Shown here: piece by piece, positions 1 through 4,976 of the stretch
Layout: each line of letters begins with the position of its first letter
Numbering within the stretch: the stretch's first letter is position 1
NCBI GenBank assembly: GCA_040902705.1
Contig: JBBDWT010000081.1
Span: forward strand, 1 to 5,122
Direction of reading: 5' to 3'
Length of the DNA stretch: 5,122 nucleotides
DNA from: DATBSK01 sp040902705
GTDB lineage: Bacteria > Actinomycetota > Acidimicrobiia > IMCC26256 > PALSA-555
The notes under the pieces: model-generated
Databases searched by the model: none
What the model saw: the letters and a program-made list of their open reading frames with translations, nothing else
What the model was told of the DNA's origin: nothing
Translations under genes and position numbers: made by a program

Positions 1-350
1 GTCGCGATCGCGACGTCGAAGTCGAGGAAGCCTTCCTCGATCTTCTTCACGAGGTCGTCGGAGCCGACGATGTCGGCACCCGCCGCCTCGGCGTCGCGGG
101 CCTGGTCGCCGGCCGCGAACACTGCGACCCGCACCGACTTCCCGGTGCCGTGCGGGAGCGACACGGTGCCGCGCAGCATCTGCTCGGCCTTGCGGGGGTC
201 GACGCCGAGCCGGAACGTCGTCTCGATCGTCTCGTCGAACTTCTTGGTGGCGAGCGACTTCGTGAGGTCGAACGCCTCGGCCGGCGGGTAGAGCCGCTCC
301 TGGTCGAACTTCTTGACGGCGTTCTCGTACGCCTTGCCGTGCTTCGTCAT
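1..350 (-). CDS. rplA: 50S ribosomal protein L1 (N-terminal part, runs off the window)
   Basis: L1 forms the mobile L1 stalk of the large ribosomal subunit near the E site and in many bacteria also represses its own operon by binding the mRNA. The visible 116 residues begin MTKHGKAYENAVKKFD, followed by RLYPPAEAFDL, KKFDETIETTFRLGVDP and LRGTVSLPHGTGKSVRVAVF, the typical N-terminal half of L1: domain I, then the first strand of domain II near residues 73-79. The C-terminal half lies beyond base 1. The ATG at 350 is chosen because the alignment-like N-terminus begins there and a GAGG lies about 6 nt upstream. It is the last visible gene of the secE-nusG-rplK-rplA run and is separated from rplK by 134 nt containing strong inverted repeats. 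Identification is secure. Confidence 0.96.
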   Translation of the reverse strand, partial: MTKHGKAYENAVKKFDQERLYPPAEAFDLTKSLATKKFDETIETTFRLGVDPRKAEQMLRGTVSLPHGTGKSVRVAVFAAGDQARDAEAAGADIVGSDDLVKKIEEGFLDFDVAIA

Positions 351-407
351 CTTCCTCGCCCTCCCAGGCTCCCTCGTTGTCGGCCGATCCGGCGGCGAGG
401 TCCTCCG

Positions 408-468
408 CCGGGGCCGTGGCCCGTTCTGGAGACCCACGGCCCCGGATTCCGGGGTTCAGGCTCTCCAG
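408..468 (-). promoter_or_regulatory. Structured rplK–rplA intergenic RNA with competing hairpins
   Basis: Seen directly: a perfect 12-bp inverted repeat (408-419 with 434-445, arm CCGGGGCCGTGG) around a 14-nt loop. A second hairpin (440-445 with 449-454, 3-nt loop) uses part of the same arm, so the two cannot form together. In addition 462-468 (TCTCCAG) is complementary to 426-432, inside the 14-nt loop. The minus-strand RNA could therefore fold either as the small hairpin enclosed by the 7-bp stem, or as the 12-bp hairpin, possibly with a pseudoknot to the upstream strand. There is no U-run after it, so a plain intrinsic terminator is unlikely. Attenuation, RNA processing or control of rplA translation are inferences. 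The element ends about 57 nt upstream of the rplA start. Confidence 0.5.
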
Positions 469-484
469 TACGGGGTGCTCGGGA

Positions 485-913
485 TCAGTCGACGACGTCG
501 ATGCCCATCGATCGGGCGGTGCCGGCGACCTGGGCCATCGCGCCGTCGATGTCGACAGCGTTGAGATCGGGCATCTTGGTCTCGGCGATCTGGCGCACCT
601 GCGCCGACGTGACCTGCCCGACCTTGTCGGTGCGGGCGTTCTCGGCACCCTTGTCGACCTGGGCCGCCTGCTTCAACAGGAACGGCGTGGGCGGCGTCTT
701 GGTGACGAAGGTGAACGAGCGGTCCTCGAAGATCGAGATCTCGACCGGGATCACCAACCCGCGCCGGTTCTCCGTCTCGGCGTTGTACGCCTTGCAGAAG
801 TCCATGATGTTGATGCCGTGCGGTCCGAGCGCGGTGCCGACGGGCGGGGCCGGCGTCGCCTGCCCGGCCTGGATCTGGATCTTCACCTTCGCGGCGAGCT
901 TCTTCTTGGCCAT
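485..913 (-). CDS. rplK: 50S ribosomal protein L11
   Basis: L11 binds 23S rRNA in the GTPase-associated centre, the site of thiostrepton action, and takes part in factor-dependent GTP hydrolysis and the RelA stringent response. The 142-residue product has the usual L11 length. It carries the N-terminal signature from about residue 13 to 40 (IQAGQATPAPPVGTALG, then PHGINIMDFC), including the proline-rich segment P21/P23/P24 associated with thiostrepton binding in the family. The C-terminal RNA-binding domain contains KTPPTPFLLK (residues 72-81) and a GQVT…VRQIAETKMPDLNA helix region. The ATG at 913 follows GGAG with an 8-nt spacer. It lies 98 nt after nusG and 134 nt before rplA, all on one strand, consistent with one operon. 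Identification is secure. Confidence 0.98.
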   Translation of the reverse strand: MAKKKLAAKVKIQIQAGQATPAPPVGTALGPHGINIMDFCKAYNAETENRRGLVIPVEISIFEDRSFTFVTKTPPTPFLLKQAAQVDKGAENARTDKVGQVTSAQVRQIAETKMPDLNAVDIDGAMAQVAGTARSMGIDVVD

Positions 914-948
914 CTCTCTTGCTCCGCTTCCACTTCGCTACTTCGGCT

Positions 949-991
949 GCGCCTCATCCGCTGCGAACGCTTCGCAGGGGTGACGATGCGC
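949..991 (-). promoter_or_regulatory. Stem-loop in the rplK leader, candidate L1 autoregulatory site
   Basis: In the 97-nt space between nusG and rplK, a perfect 7-bp stem (961-967 with 971-977, arm CTGCGAA, 3-nt loop) can be extended outward. An asymmetric internal loop is followed by CAUC/GAUG (988-985 with 958-955), then GCG/CGC (991-989 with 951-949) after a 3-nt bulge. In Escherichia coli and other bacteria L1 represses the L11-L1 unit by binding an asymmetric stem-loop in the rplK leader, so the position fits. I did not align the loop bases to the known L1-binding consensus, so the assignment is by position and general shape only. No U-tract follows, so a terminator is less likely. Confidence 0.35.
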
Positions 992-1011
992 GCCCTGGAT
1001 CCGTGCCCGGG

Positions 1012-1785
1012 TCAGAGCTTGGCGACCTGACCGAACTCGAGCTCGACTGGCGTCTCGCGCCCGAAGATGTTGACGAGCACCTTGAGCTTCGAGCGGTCGA
1101 CGTCGATCTCGGAGATCGAGCCGTTGAAGTCGGCGAACGGGCCGGTGGTGACCCGGACCTGCTCGCCCTCCTCGAACTCGACGCGCGGGCGCACCTTCTT
1201 CTCGGCAGCGGGCGCGCCCTCGGGCTTGTCGACACCGAGGATGTCCTCGACCTCACGGCGGGAGAGCGGCGTGGGCTTCGAGCCGCTCGGTCCGACGAAG
1301 CCGGTGACTCCAGGCGTGTTGCGGACGACGTACCAGGAGTCGTCGTCGAGATCCATGCGCACGAGCAGGTAGCCGGGGAAGACCTTCTTCTGGACGACCC
1401 GCCGGGACCCGCCCTTGAACTCGATGACGTCTTCCATCGGGATGACGACCTCGAAGATCCGCTCCTCGACGTGCATCGACCGGATGCGGTTCGTCAGGTT
1501 CGACTTCACCTTGTTCTCGTATCCGGCGTAGGTGTGCACGACGTACCAGTCGCCGGGCCGGTCGAACGGGCTGGGCTCGCGGGGTGCCTCGGCCTCGGAC
1601 TCGCCGCCCTCACCCTCCGCGTCGTCGAGGTCGACGACGTCGACCAGCTCGGCGGATGCGTCGAGCACCGGCGCGTCGGTGGCGGACGCGTCGGGATCGA
1701 CTGCCAGCGCTTCGGGGTCCAGGTCGGGGTCGGTCGTCGTCGCACCGGCCCCGCCCAGGGGGTCATTGGGGAAGGTCATGGCCAT
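1012..1785 (-). CDS. nusG: Transcription termination/antitermination protein NusG with acidic N-terminal extension
   Basis: NusG binds the RNA polymerase clamp and links it to the ribosome or to Rho. From the ATG at 1785 the product is 257 residues. Residues about 80-175 form the NGN domain (DWYVVHTYAGYENKVKSNL, VEERIFEVVIP, KKVFPGYLLVRM, WYVVRNTPGVTGFVG). Residues about 203-255 form the C-terminal KOW domain (GEQVRVTTGPFADFNGSI, LVNIFGRETPVEL). The first 79 residues are rich in Asp/Glu (about 22 acidic against 2 basic) and probably disordered; long acidic extensions are known in actinobacterial NusG. The start is 2 nt after the secE stop with no clear Shine-Dalgarno, so translational coupling is likely. 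A second ATG at 1779 would remove only two residues. An in-frame extension to 1914 overlaps secE and is not credible. Confidence 0.96.
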   Translation of the reverse strand: MAMTFPNDPLGGAGATTTDPDLDPEALAVDPDASATDAPVLDASAELVDVVDLDDAEGEGGESEAEAPREPSPFDRPGDWYVVHTYAGYENKVKSNLTNRIRSMHVEERIFEVVIPMEDVIEFKGGSRRVVQKKVFPGYLLVRMDLDDDSWYVVRNTPGVTGFVGPSGSKPTPLSRREVEDILGVDKPEGAPAAEKKVRPRVEFEEGEQVRVTTGPFADFNGSISEIDVDRSKLKVLVNIFGRETPVELEFGQVAKL

Positions 1786-1787
1786 CG

Positions 1788-2075
1788 TCAGTCGAAGAGG
1801 AAGAGGACGAACTTGGAGGAGGCGTAGTCGTAGCCGAAGATCAGCGAGGCCATGAAGATGACCGCGATCAGGACGACCACCGTGGAGTTGAAGACCTCGC
1901 GGCGGTTCGGCCACGCGACCTGCTTGAGCTCCGCCTTGACCTCGCCGAGATACGCGCCGGGCCCGATGCGCTCCTTCTTGACGCCGGCACCCGGCTGGGG
2001 GCGCGCACGGCGATCGCGCGCGGCCGGCTTGTCGCCGCCCTGCTTCTGCATCAGCCGTTTGGTCTGTCGGTTCAC
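1788..2075 (-). CDS. secE: Preprotein translocase subunit SecE (single-span type)
   Basis: SecE is the small clamp subunit that holds the SecY protein-export channel together in the cytoplasmic membrane. The 95-residue product begins VNRQTKRLMQKQ, followed by a basic, Pro/Arg-rich linker. Next comes the conserved amphipathic segment LGEVKAELKQVAWPNRREV (residues 43-61) and one membrane span from about residue 62 to 82, as in actinobacteria and unlike the three-span E. coli form. The GTG at 2075 is preferred: GAGGCG sits 8-9 nt upstream and NRQTKR matches the usual N-terminus. The in-frame ATG at 2132 lies inside the tRNA gene, and the ATG at 2051 would cut off the conserved start. It lies between tRNA-Trp and nusG, the classic arrangement. 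Confidence 0.94.
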   Translation of the reverse strand: MNRQTKRLMQKQGGDKPAARDRRARPQPGAGVKKERIGPGAYLGEVKAELKQVAWPNRREVFNSTVVVLIAVIFMASLIFGYDYASSKFVLFLFD

Positions 2076-2105
2076 GCGGGTCGCCTCATGGGTTGCTGCG
2101 CCGAG

Positions 2106-2178
2106 CAGGGCAGGAGGGACTCGAACCCCCAACCGCCGGTTTTGGAGACCGGTGCTCTACCAGTTGAGCTACTGCCCT
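2106..2178 (-). tRNA. trpT: tRNA-Trp, anticodon CCA
   Basis: The minus strand folds as a 73-nt cloverleaf. The acceptor stem AGGGCAG (2178-2172) pairs with CTGCCCT (2113-2107) and the discriminator base is G at 2106. The D arm has stem GCTC/GAGC. The anticodon stem CCGGT/ACCGG encloses the loop CTCCAAA, giving anticodon CCA and hence tryptophan. There is a 5-nt variable loop, and the T arm GGGGG–TTCGAGT–CCCTC contains one G·U pair. CCA is not encoded at the 3' end. Tryptophan tRNA directly upstream of secE-nusG is a conserved bacterial order, which supports the call. Only 30 nt separate it from the secE start, so the two are probably transcribed together and parted by tRNA processing. Confidence 0.97.
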
Positions 2179-2228
2179 CTGGCCTGGCCTCGGTCGTCGT
2201 GCCCGTGACGCAGGGAGCCAGGGGATCG

Positions 2229-2234
2229 AGGATA
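2229..2234 (-). promoter_or_regulatory. Possible -10 element for the tRNA-Trp–secE–nusG transcript
   Basis: On the minus strand TATCCT fits the TANNNT pattern of actinobacterial housekeeping -10 elements. It would place transcription start near 2222, about 44 nt before the mature tRNA. No recognisable -35 hexamer lies 16-18 nt upstream, where the sequence is very GC-rich. The 128-nt space between the anti-sigma gene and the tRNA is the natural place for this promoter, but the motif is short and the call is tentative. Confidence 0.3.
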
Positions 2235-2243
2235 GCAGCGGCC

Positions 2244-2290
2244 CCCGGAGCGCCTCCCGTCGGCTCCGGGACCGCGGTCGATCGGACCGC
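2244..2290 (-). terminator. GC-rich tandem inverted repeats after the anti-sigma gene, possible terminator
   Basis: Starting 17 nt after the anti-sigma stop there are two inverted repeats. One has 6-bp arms (2274-2279 with 2285-2290, GCGGTC/GACCGC, 5-nt spacer); the other is a perfect 8-bp stem (2244-2251 with 2263-2270, CCCGGAGC/GCTCCGGG, 11-nt loop). Neither is followed by a U-run on the minus strand, so intrinsic termination would be weak or U-independent. The position, between the sigma/anti-sigma pair and the putative tRNA promoter, fits a transcription boundary, but read-through into tRNA-Trp–secE cannot be excluded. Confidence 0.35.
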
Positions 2291-2306
2291 CGGATCGTCG
2301 GGTCGG

Positions 2307-2678
2307 TCAGTGGGTGGCGAGCGACGCGCGTCGGGCTCGCGAGCGGGCAACGAGCACCGCCGCGGTGGTGGCCCCGGCAGCCGCGAGCGCGCCACCGACG
2401 GCACCCAGGTAGGCGGCCCGCCGGCCGGTGAGGAGTGACCGGATCGCCTGGCGCTCGGACGCCTCGCCGATCGCGACGAGCGTCTGGCTCAGCACCCCCG
2501 GCGCGGGCTCGAGGTACTGGGTGCGCAGGAGCTGCAAGCCGCGCAGCATGCGCCGGTAGCGCGCCAGCTCGGCCTGACAGCGCAGGCACGACTCGACGTG
2601 GCGTTGGACGGGCAGCGCGACGGGAGTGTCCCCGTCGACGGCTTCTGGCAGGAGCAGGGCGACGTCGTCACACCGCAC
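2307..2678 (-). CDS. Zinc-finger anti-sigma factor with one predicted membrane segment
   Basis: The probable role is to bind the adjacent ECF sigma factor and hold it inactive. The 123-residue product starts VRCDDVALLLPEAVDG and carries the zinc-binding anti-sigma (ZAS) pattern H-x3-C-x2-C as HVESCLRC (H27, C31, C34), with a further Cys at residue 3, as common in this family. A helical stretch follows, then an Ala/Gly-rich hydrophobic segment at about residues 87-110 (GAVGGALAAAGATTAAVLVA). It ends in a 13-residue basic tail, ARSRARRASLATH, so there is no room for an extracytoplasmic sensor domain. The GTG at 2678 is chosen because GGGAGG lies 7 nt upstream; a GTG at 2696 would add six residues but lacks this spacing. 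The gene overlaps the sigma gene by 11 nt, suggesting coupled translation. The signal it senses is unknown. Confidence 0.82.
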   Translation of the reverse strand: MRCDDVALLLPEAVDGDTPVALPVQRHVESCLRCQAELARYRRMLRGLQLLRTQYLEPAPGVLSQTLVAIGEASERQAIRSLLTGRRAAYLGAVGGALAAAGATTAAVLVARSRARRASLATH

Positions 2679-3276
2679 GGGCCGACCTCCCGTCACGTCC
2701 CTCGGTCTCGTCGAGGATCTCGCGGAGGCGCTTGCGCCCGCGGTGCAGGCGGACCTTCGCCGCCGCGACCGAGATCCCGAGCTCCTCGGCGATCGCCTCG
2801 TGCGACAGGCCGTAGACGTCCTTGAGGATCACGAGCGTTCGCAGCGAGGGGGGCAGCTGGTCGAGCGCGACCGAGAGCTCCCCGAGCCCCGCGGTCGACT
2901 CGGCGAGGGTGTCGGGCTGTGCGTCGAGCCGGCGATCGATCGGGTCGTCGACGTCATCGAGGCGCGTGGTGCGGCGACGGCGGCGGCGCTCCACGAGCGT
3001 GTACGAGGCATTGGCCGTGATGCGGTACATCCACGTCGTGAACGCGGCGTCGCCACGGAAGCGACGGATGCCCTTCCAGGCTCGGAGGTAGGCCTCCTGT
3101 ACCACGTCGCGCGCGTCCTCCTCGTTCCCGGTGAGCCGGACGGCAAGCGTGTAGCTGTCGACGTAGGTACGCCGAACCAGCTCATCGAACGCTGTCCGAT
3201 CTCCCTGCCGAGCCTCCGCGACGAGCTCGTCGAGCCCGTCGGCAGACACCCGGTCCTCTTGGCGGTTGGTCCCCAT
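2668..3276 (-). CDS. ECF-type (sigma-70 family group 4) RNA polymerase sigma factor
   Basis: The product would direct RNA polymerase to a small set of promoters. It has 202 residues, normal for an ECF sigma. Region 2 covers about residues 26-100 (FDELVRRTYVDSYTLAVRL, EEDARDVVQEAYLRAWKGI, FRGDAAFTTWMYRITANA). An acidic linker follows, and region 4 covers about 134-188 (LDQLPPSLRTLVILKDVYG, LSHEAIAEELGISVAAAKV, RLHRGRKRLRE) with the helix-turn-helix. There is no region 1.1 or 3. The ATG at 3276 has GGGAG 4 nt upstream; a GTG at 3249 preceded by GAGG is a possible alternative giving 193 residues. Its stop overlaps the anti-sigma start. ECF genes often control their own promoter, which here would lie at 3277-3330 or inside the gap. 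The ECF subgroup cannot be assigned by eye. Confidence 0.92.
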   Translation of the reverse strand: MGTNRQEDRVSADGLDELVAEARQGDRTAFDELVRRTYVDSYTLAVRLTGNEEDARDVVQEAYLRAWKGIRRFRGDAAFTTWMYRITANASYTLVERRRRRRTTRLDDVDDPIDRRLDAQPDTLAESTAGLGELSVALDQLPPSLRTLVILKDVYGLSHEAIAEELGISVAAAKVRLHRGRKRLREILDETEGRDGRSARAV

Positions 3277-3330
3277 ACGACTCCCGGAGACCGTACGGGG
3301 TTACCCAGCAGTACCCCCAATGTGAGGAGC

Positions 3331-3430
3331 NNNNNNNNNNNNNNNNNNNNNNNNNNNNNNNNNNNNNNNNNNNNNNNNNNNNNNNNNNNNNNNNNNNNNN
3401 NNNNNNNNNNNNNNNNNNNNNNNNNNNNNN
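3331..3430. other. Assembly gap of exactly 100 N
   Basis: The sequence is replaced by 100 consecutive N bases. This length is a common scaffolding convention for gaps of unknown size, so the true distance may differ. The gap removes the 5' end of the oxidoreductase gene, and probably the divergent promoter region between it and the sigma gene. Parts of the same conserved tuf–rpmG…tRNA-Trp–secE–nusG cluster flank it on both sides in matching orientation, which supports the join. Further whole genes could be hidden in it. Confidence 0.97.
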
Positions 3431-4731
3431 TCGAGGAGGCGCTCGAGCAGGGCGAGCTCGCCGACTCGATCGGGATCGACGCGTTCTGGCTCGTCGAGCA
3501 CCACTTCTTGGAGGAGTACTCCCACTCGAGCGCTCCGGAGGTCTTCCTCGGCGCGCTGTCGCAGCGGACGAAGCGCCTCCGGCTCGGGCACGGCATCGTG
3601 CAGACCCCACCCTCGTTCAACCACCCCGCTCGCGTCGCCGAGCGGATCTCCACCCTCGACATCGTGTCGGGCGGGCGGGTCGAGTTCGGCTCGGGCGAGT
3701 CGTCGTCGGAGATGGAGCTCGGTGGGTTCGGGATCGATCCGGCCGACAAGCGCGCGATGTGGGAGGAGGGGCTGCGCGTCGCGCTGAGGTGCATGTCCGA
3801 GAGCCCGTTCACCGGGCACGTTGGGCCGCACGTGTCGATGCCACCCCGCAACGTCGTGCCGAAGCCGCTCCAACGGCCGCACCCTCCGGTGTGGGTCGCC
3901 TGCAGTCGGCGCGAGACGATCCACCTTGCCGCCCAGCACGCGATCGGCGCGCTCGGCTTCGCGTTCTTCGATCCCGAGGAAGCCGACCACTGGGTTCGCG
4001 ACTACTACTCGACGCTGGAAGCCGAAGGCGTGCCCATCGGCGACACCGTGACCGCCGAGCTCGCGTGCGTGACGCCGTTCATGTGCCACCCCGACGAGGA
4101 CCAGGCCATCGTGCGGGCGGCCGAAGGCATCAATTTCTTCGGGTACTCGCTCGGCCACTACTACATCTTCGGACGCCACCGTCCGGGCTCGACCGACGTG
4201 TGGTCGGAGTACGTGCAACGGCGACGCGAGCAGGGGTACGACCCCGAGGCCGTCGCCGCCGCGGCCGCCAGCGGTGATCGCCTCGGCGCGAAGGCCGTGA
4301 AGGCGGGCGTCGCCGGGCTCCGGGGCGCCATGGGCACGCCGCAGCAGGTGCGTGAGTACCTGCGGCGCTACGAGGCCTGTGGCGTCGACATGGTGATCCT
4401 CTCGAGCGCGGCGGGCCGCAACCGCCACGAGCACGTCATGGAGAGCCTCGAGCTGTTCGGGCGCGAGATCCTGCCCGAGTTCGCCGACCGGGAGGACGCG
4501 AGGCAGCGAGCGAAGGACGCCCGGCTCGCGCCGGTCGTCGAGAAGGTGATGGCCCGCAAGCCCGCCGACGACCACCCGCCGCTCATGCCCGACTTCGAGG
4601 TGCCCGCGATCCCGCGGGCCGAGGCCGACCGGTCGGAGTCGACGCAGTTCCACGAGTGGCTCGATCGGCTCGAGGAGAGCATGGCCGGCGGCGACGACCT
4701 CGCCACCGACATCAGCAAGCACCTCGCCTGA
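3431..4731 (+). CDS. LLM-class flavin-dependent oxidoreductase (luciferase-like monooxygenase), 5' end lost in gap
   Basis: Members of the bacterial luciferase-like family use FMN or F420 in a TIM-barrel fold to oxidise or reduce varied substrates; the substrate here is unknown. The frame reads from 3433 and gives 432 visible residues. Conserved blocks are ELADSIGIDAFWLVEHHFLE (residues 8-27), LGHGIVQTPPSFNHPARVAE (51-70), the TLDIVSGGRVEFGSGESSSE block (74-93), then VPKPLQRPHPPVWVACSRRE, FMCHPDEDQAI and YEACGVDMVILSSAAGRNRH. The barrel lacks only its first strand and helix, so a few dozen N-terminal residues are probably missing, about what a 100-nt gap could hold. The C-terminal tail after about residue 350 is charged and helical. 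The gene is divergent from the sigma gene and convergent with rpmG; no partner gene shows which reaction it carries out. A start upstream of the N run is not credible, because that sequence is the sigma gene's antisense strand. Confidence 0.88.
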
Positions 4732-4799
4732 GCGAGGCGGGCCTCCGCACTCGTCGAGATGCGTCTCTCGACCCGCGTCGCGACGGTCAGGGACGCATC
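4732..4799. terminator. Inverted repeats between convergent genes, possible two-way terminator
   Basis: The 78 nt between the oxidoreductase stop and the rpmG stop hold two repeats. GAGG/CCTC (4734-4737 with 4742-4745) forms a small GC-rich hairpin directly after the plus-strand stop. A perfect 8-bp pair, GATGCGTC (4758-4765) with GACGCATC (4792-4799), encloses 26 nt that can itself fold through the palindrome CGTCGCGACG (4776-4785). No T-run follows on either strand, so this is not a classical intrinsic terminator. The position between convergent genes makes a shared transcription end plausible. Confidence 0.35.
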
Positions 4800-4809
4800 A
4801 AGGGGTGGG

Positions 4810-4971
4810 TCAGCGCGTCTCCTTGTGGAGGGTGTGGCGCTTGTCCCAGCGGCAGTACTTCTTCATCTCGATGCGGTCGCGGTTGTTCGTCTTGTTCTTC
4901 ATCGTGATGTAGTTGCGCCGCTTGCAGTCCTCGCACGCGAGGGTGACCTTGACTCGCTTGTCTGAAGCCAT
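4810..4971 (-). CDS. rpmG: 50S ribosomal protein L33, with an altered zinc site
   Basis: L33 is a small large-subunit protein near the E site. The 53-residue product has the standard length and pattern: MASDKRVKVTLACEDCKRRN, YITMKNKTNNRDRIEMKKYC and RWDKRHTLHKETR. Zinc-type L33 proteins carry two CxxC pairs. Here the first is intact (C13, C16), but the second reads C40-R-W-D43, so the fourth ligand position is Asp, or the site is decaying. The ATG at 4971 is preceded by TAGGA, in which the tuf stop codon forms part of the Shine-Dalgarno; the intergenic distance is 5 nt, so it is surely cotranscribed with tuf. Downstream is the convergent oxidoreductase rather than secE. Confidence 0.96.
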   Translation of the reverse strand: MASDKRVKVTLACEDCKRRNYITMKNKTNNRDRIEMKKYCRWDKRHTLHKETR

Positions 4972-4976
4972 CGTTC

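Noticed and set aside
1620..1645. GTCGTCGAGG/TCGACGACG repeat and near-perfect inverted repeat
   Set aside because: It encodes the acidic Val/Asp stretch of the NusG extension; alternating GTC/GAC codons make such symmetry by themselves.
919..1827. Long plus-strand open frame opposite nusG
   Set aside because: It is the antisense of nusG, whose family motifs are unmistakable on the other strand. Its length comes from the GC-rich codon pattern, and its product (Leu/Arg/Val/Asp-rich) resembles no family I recognise.
1786..1914. Upstream in-frame start for nusG at 1914
   Set aside because: It would overlap secE by over 120 nt and give a Leu/Arg-rich N-terminus typical of out-of-frame translation.
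2076..2132. Upstream ATG start for secE at 2132
   Set aside because: It lies inside the tRNA-Trp gene; the GTG at 2075 has a well-placed Shine-Dalgarno and the expected NRQTKR N-terminus.
3277..3330. Promoter for the sigma factor gene, including the CCGTACGG palindrome (3291-3298) and a TACGGT -10-like hexamer
   Set aside because: The only TTGGGG/TACGGT pair has a 19-nt spacer and would start transcription about 10 nt before the ATG. No convincing ECF -35/-10 pair is present before the gap.
2626..3430. Plus-strand open frame extending the oxidoreductase upstream through the N run
   Set aside because: The part before the gap is antisense to the sigma factor gene, and the frame across N bases is meaningless. 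Only 3431 onward shows oxidoreductase motifs.
3301..4722. Minus-strand open frame opposite the oxidoreductase
   Set aside because: It crosses the N gap and is a low-complexity Arg/Val/Leu-rich shadow of the plus-strand gene.
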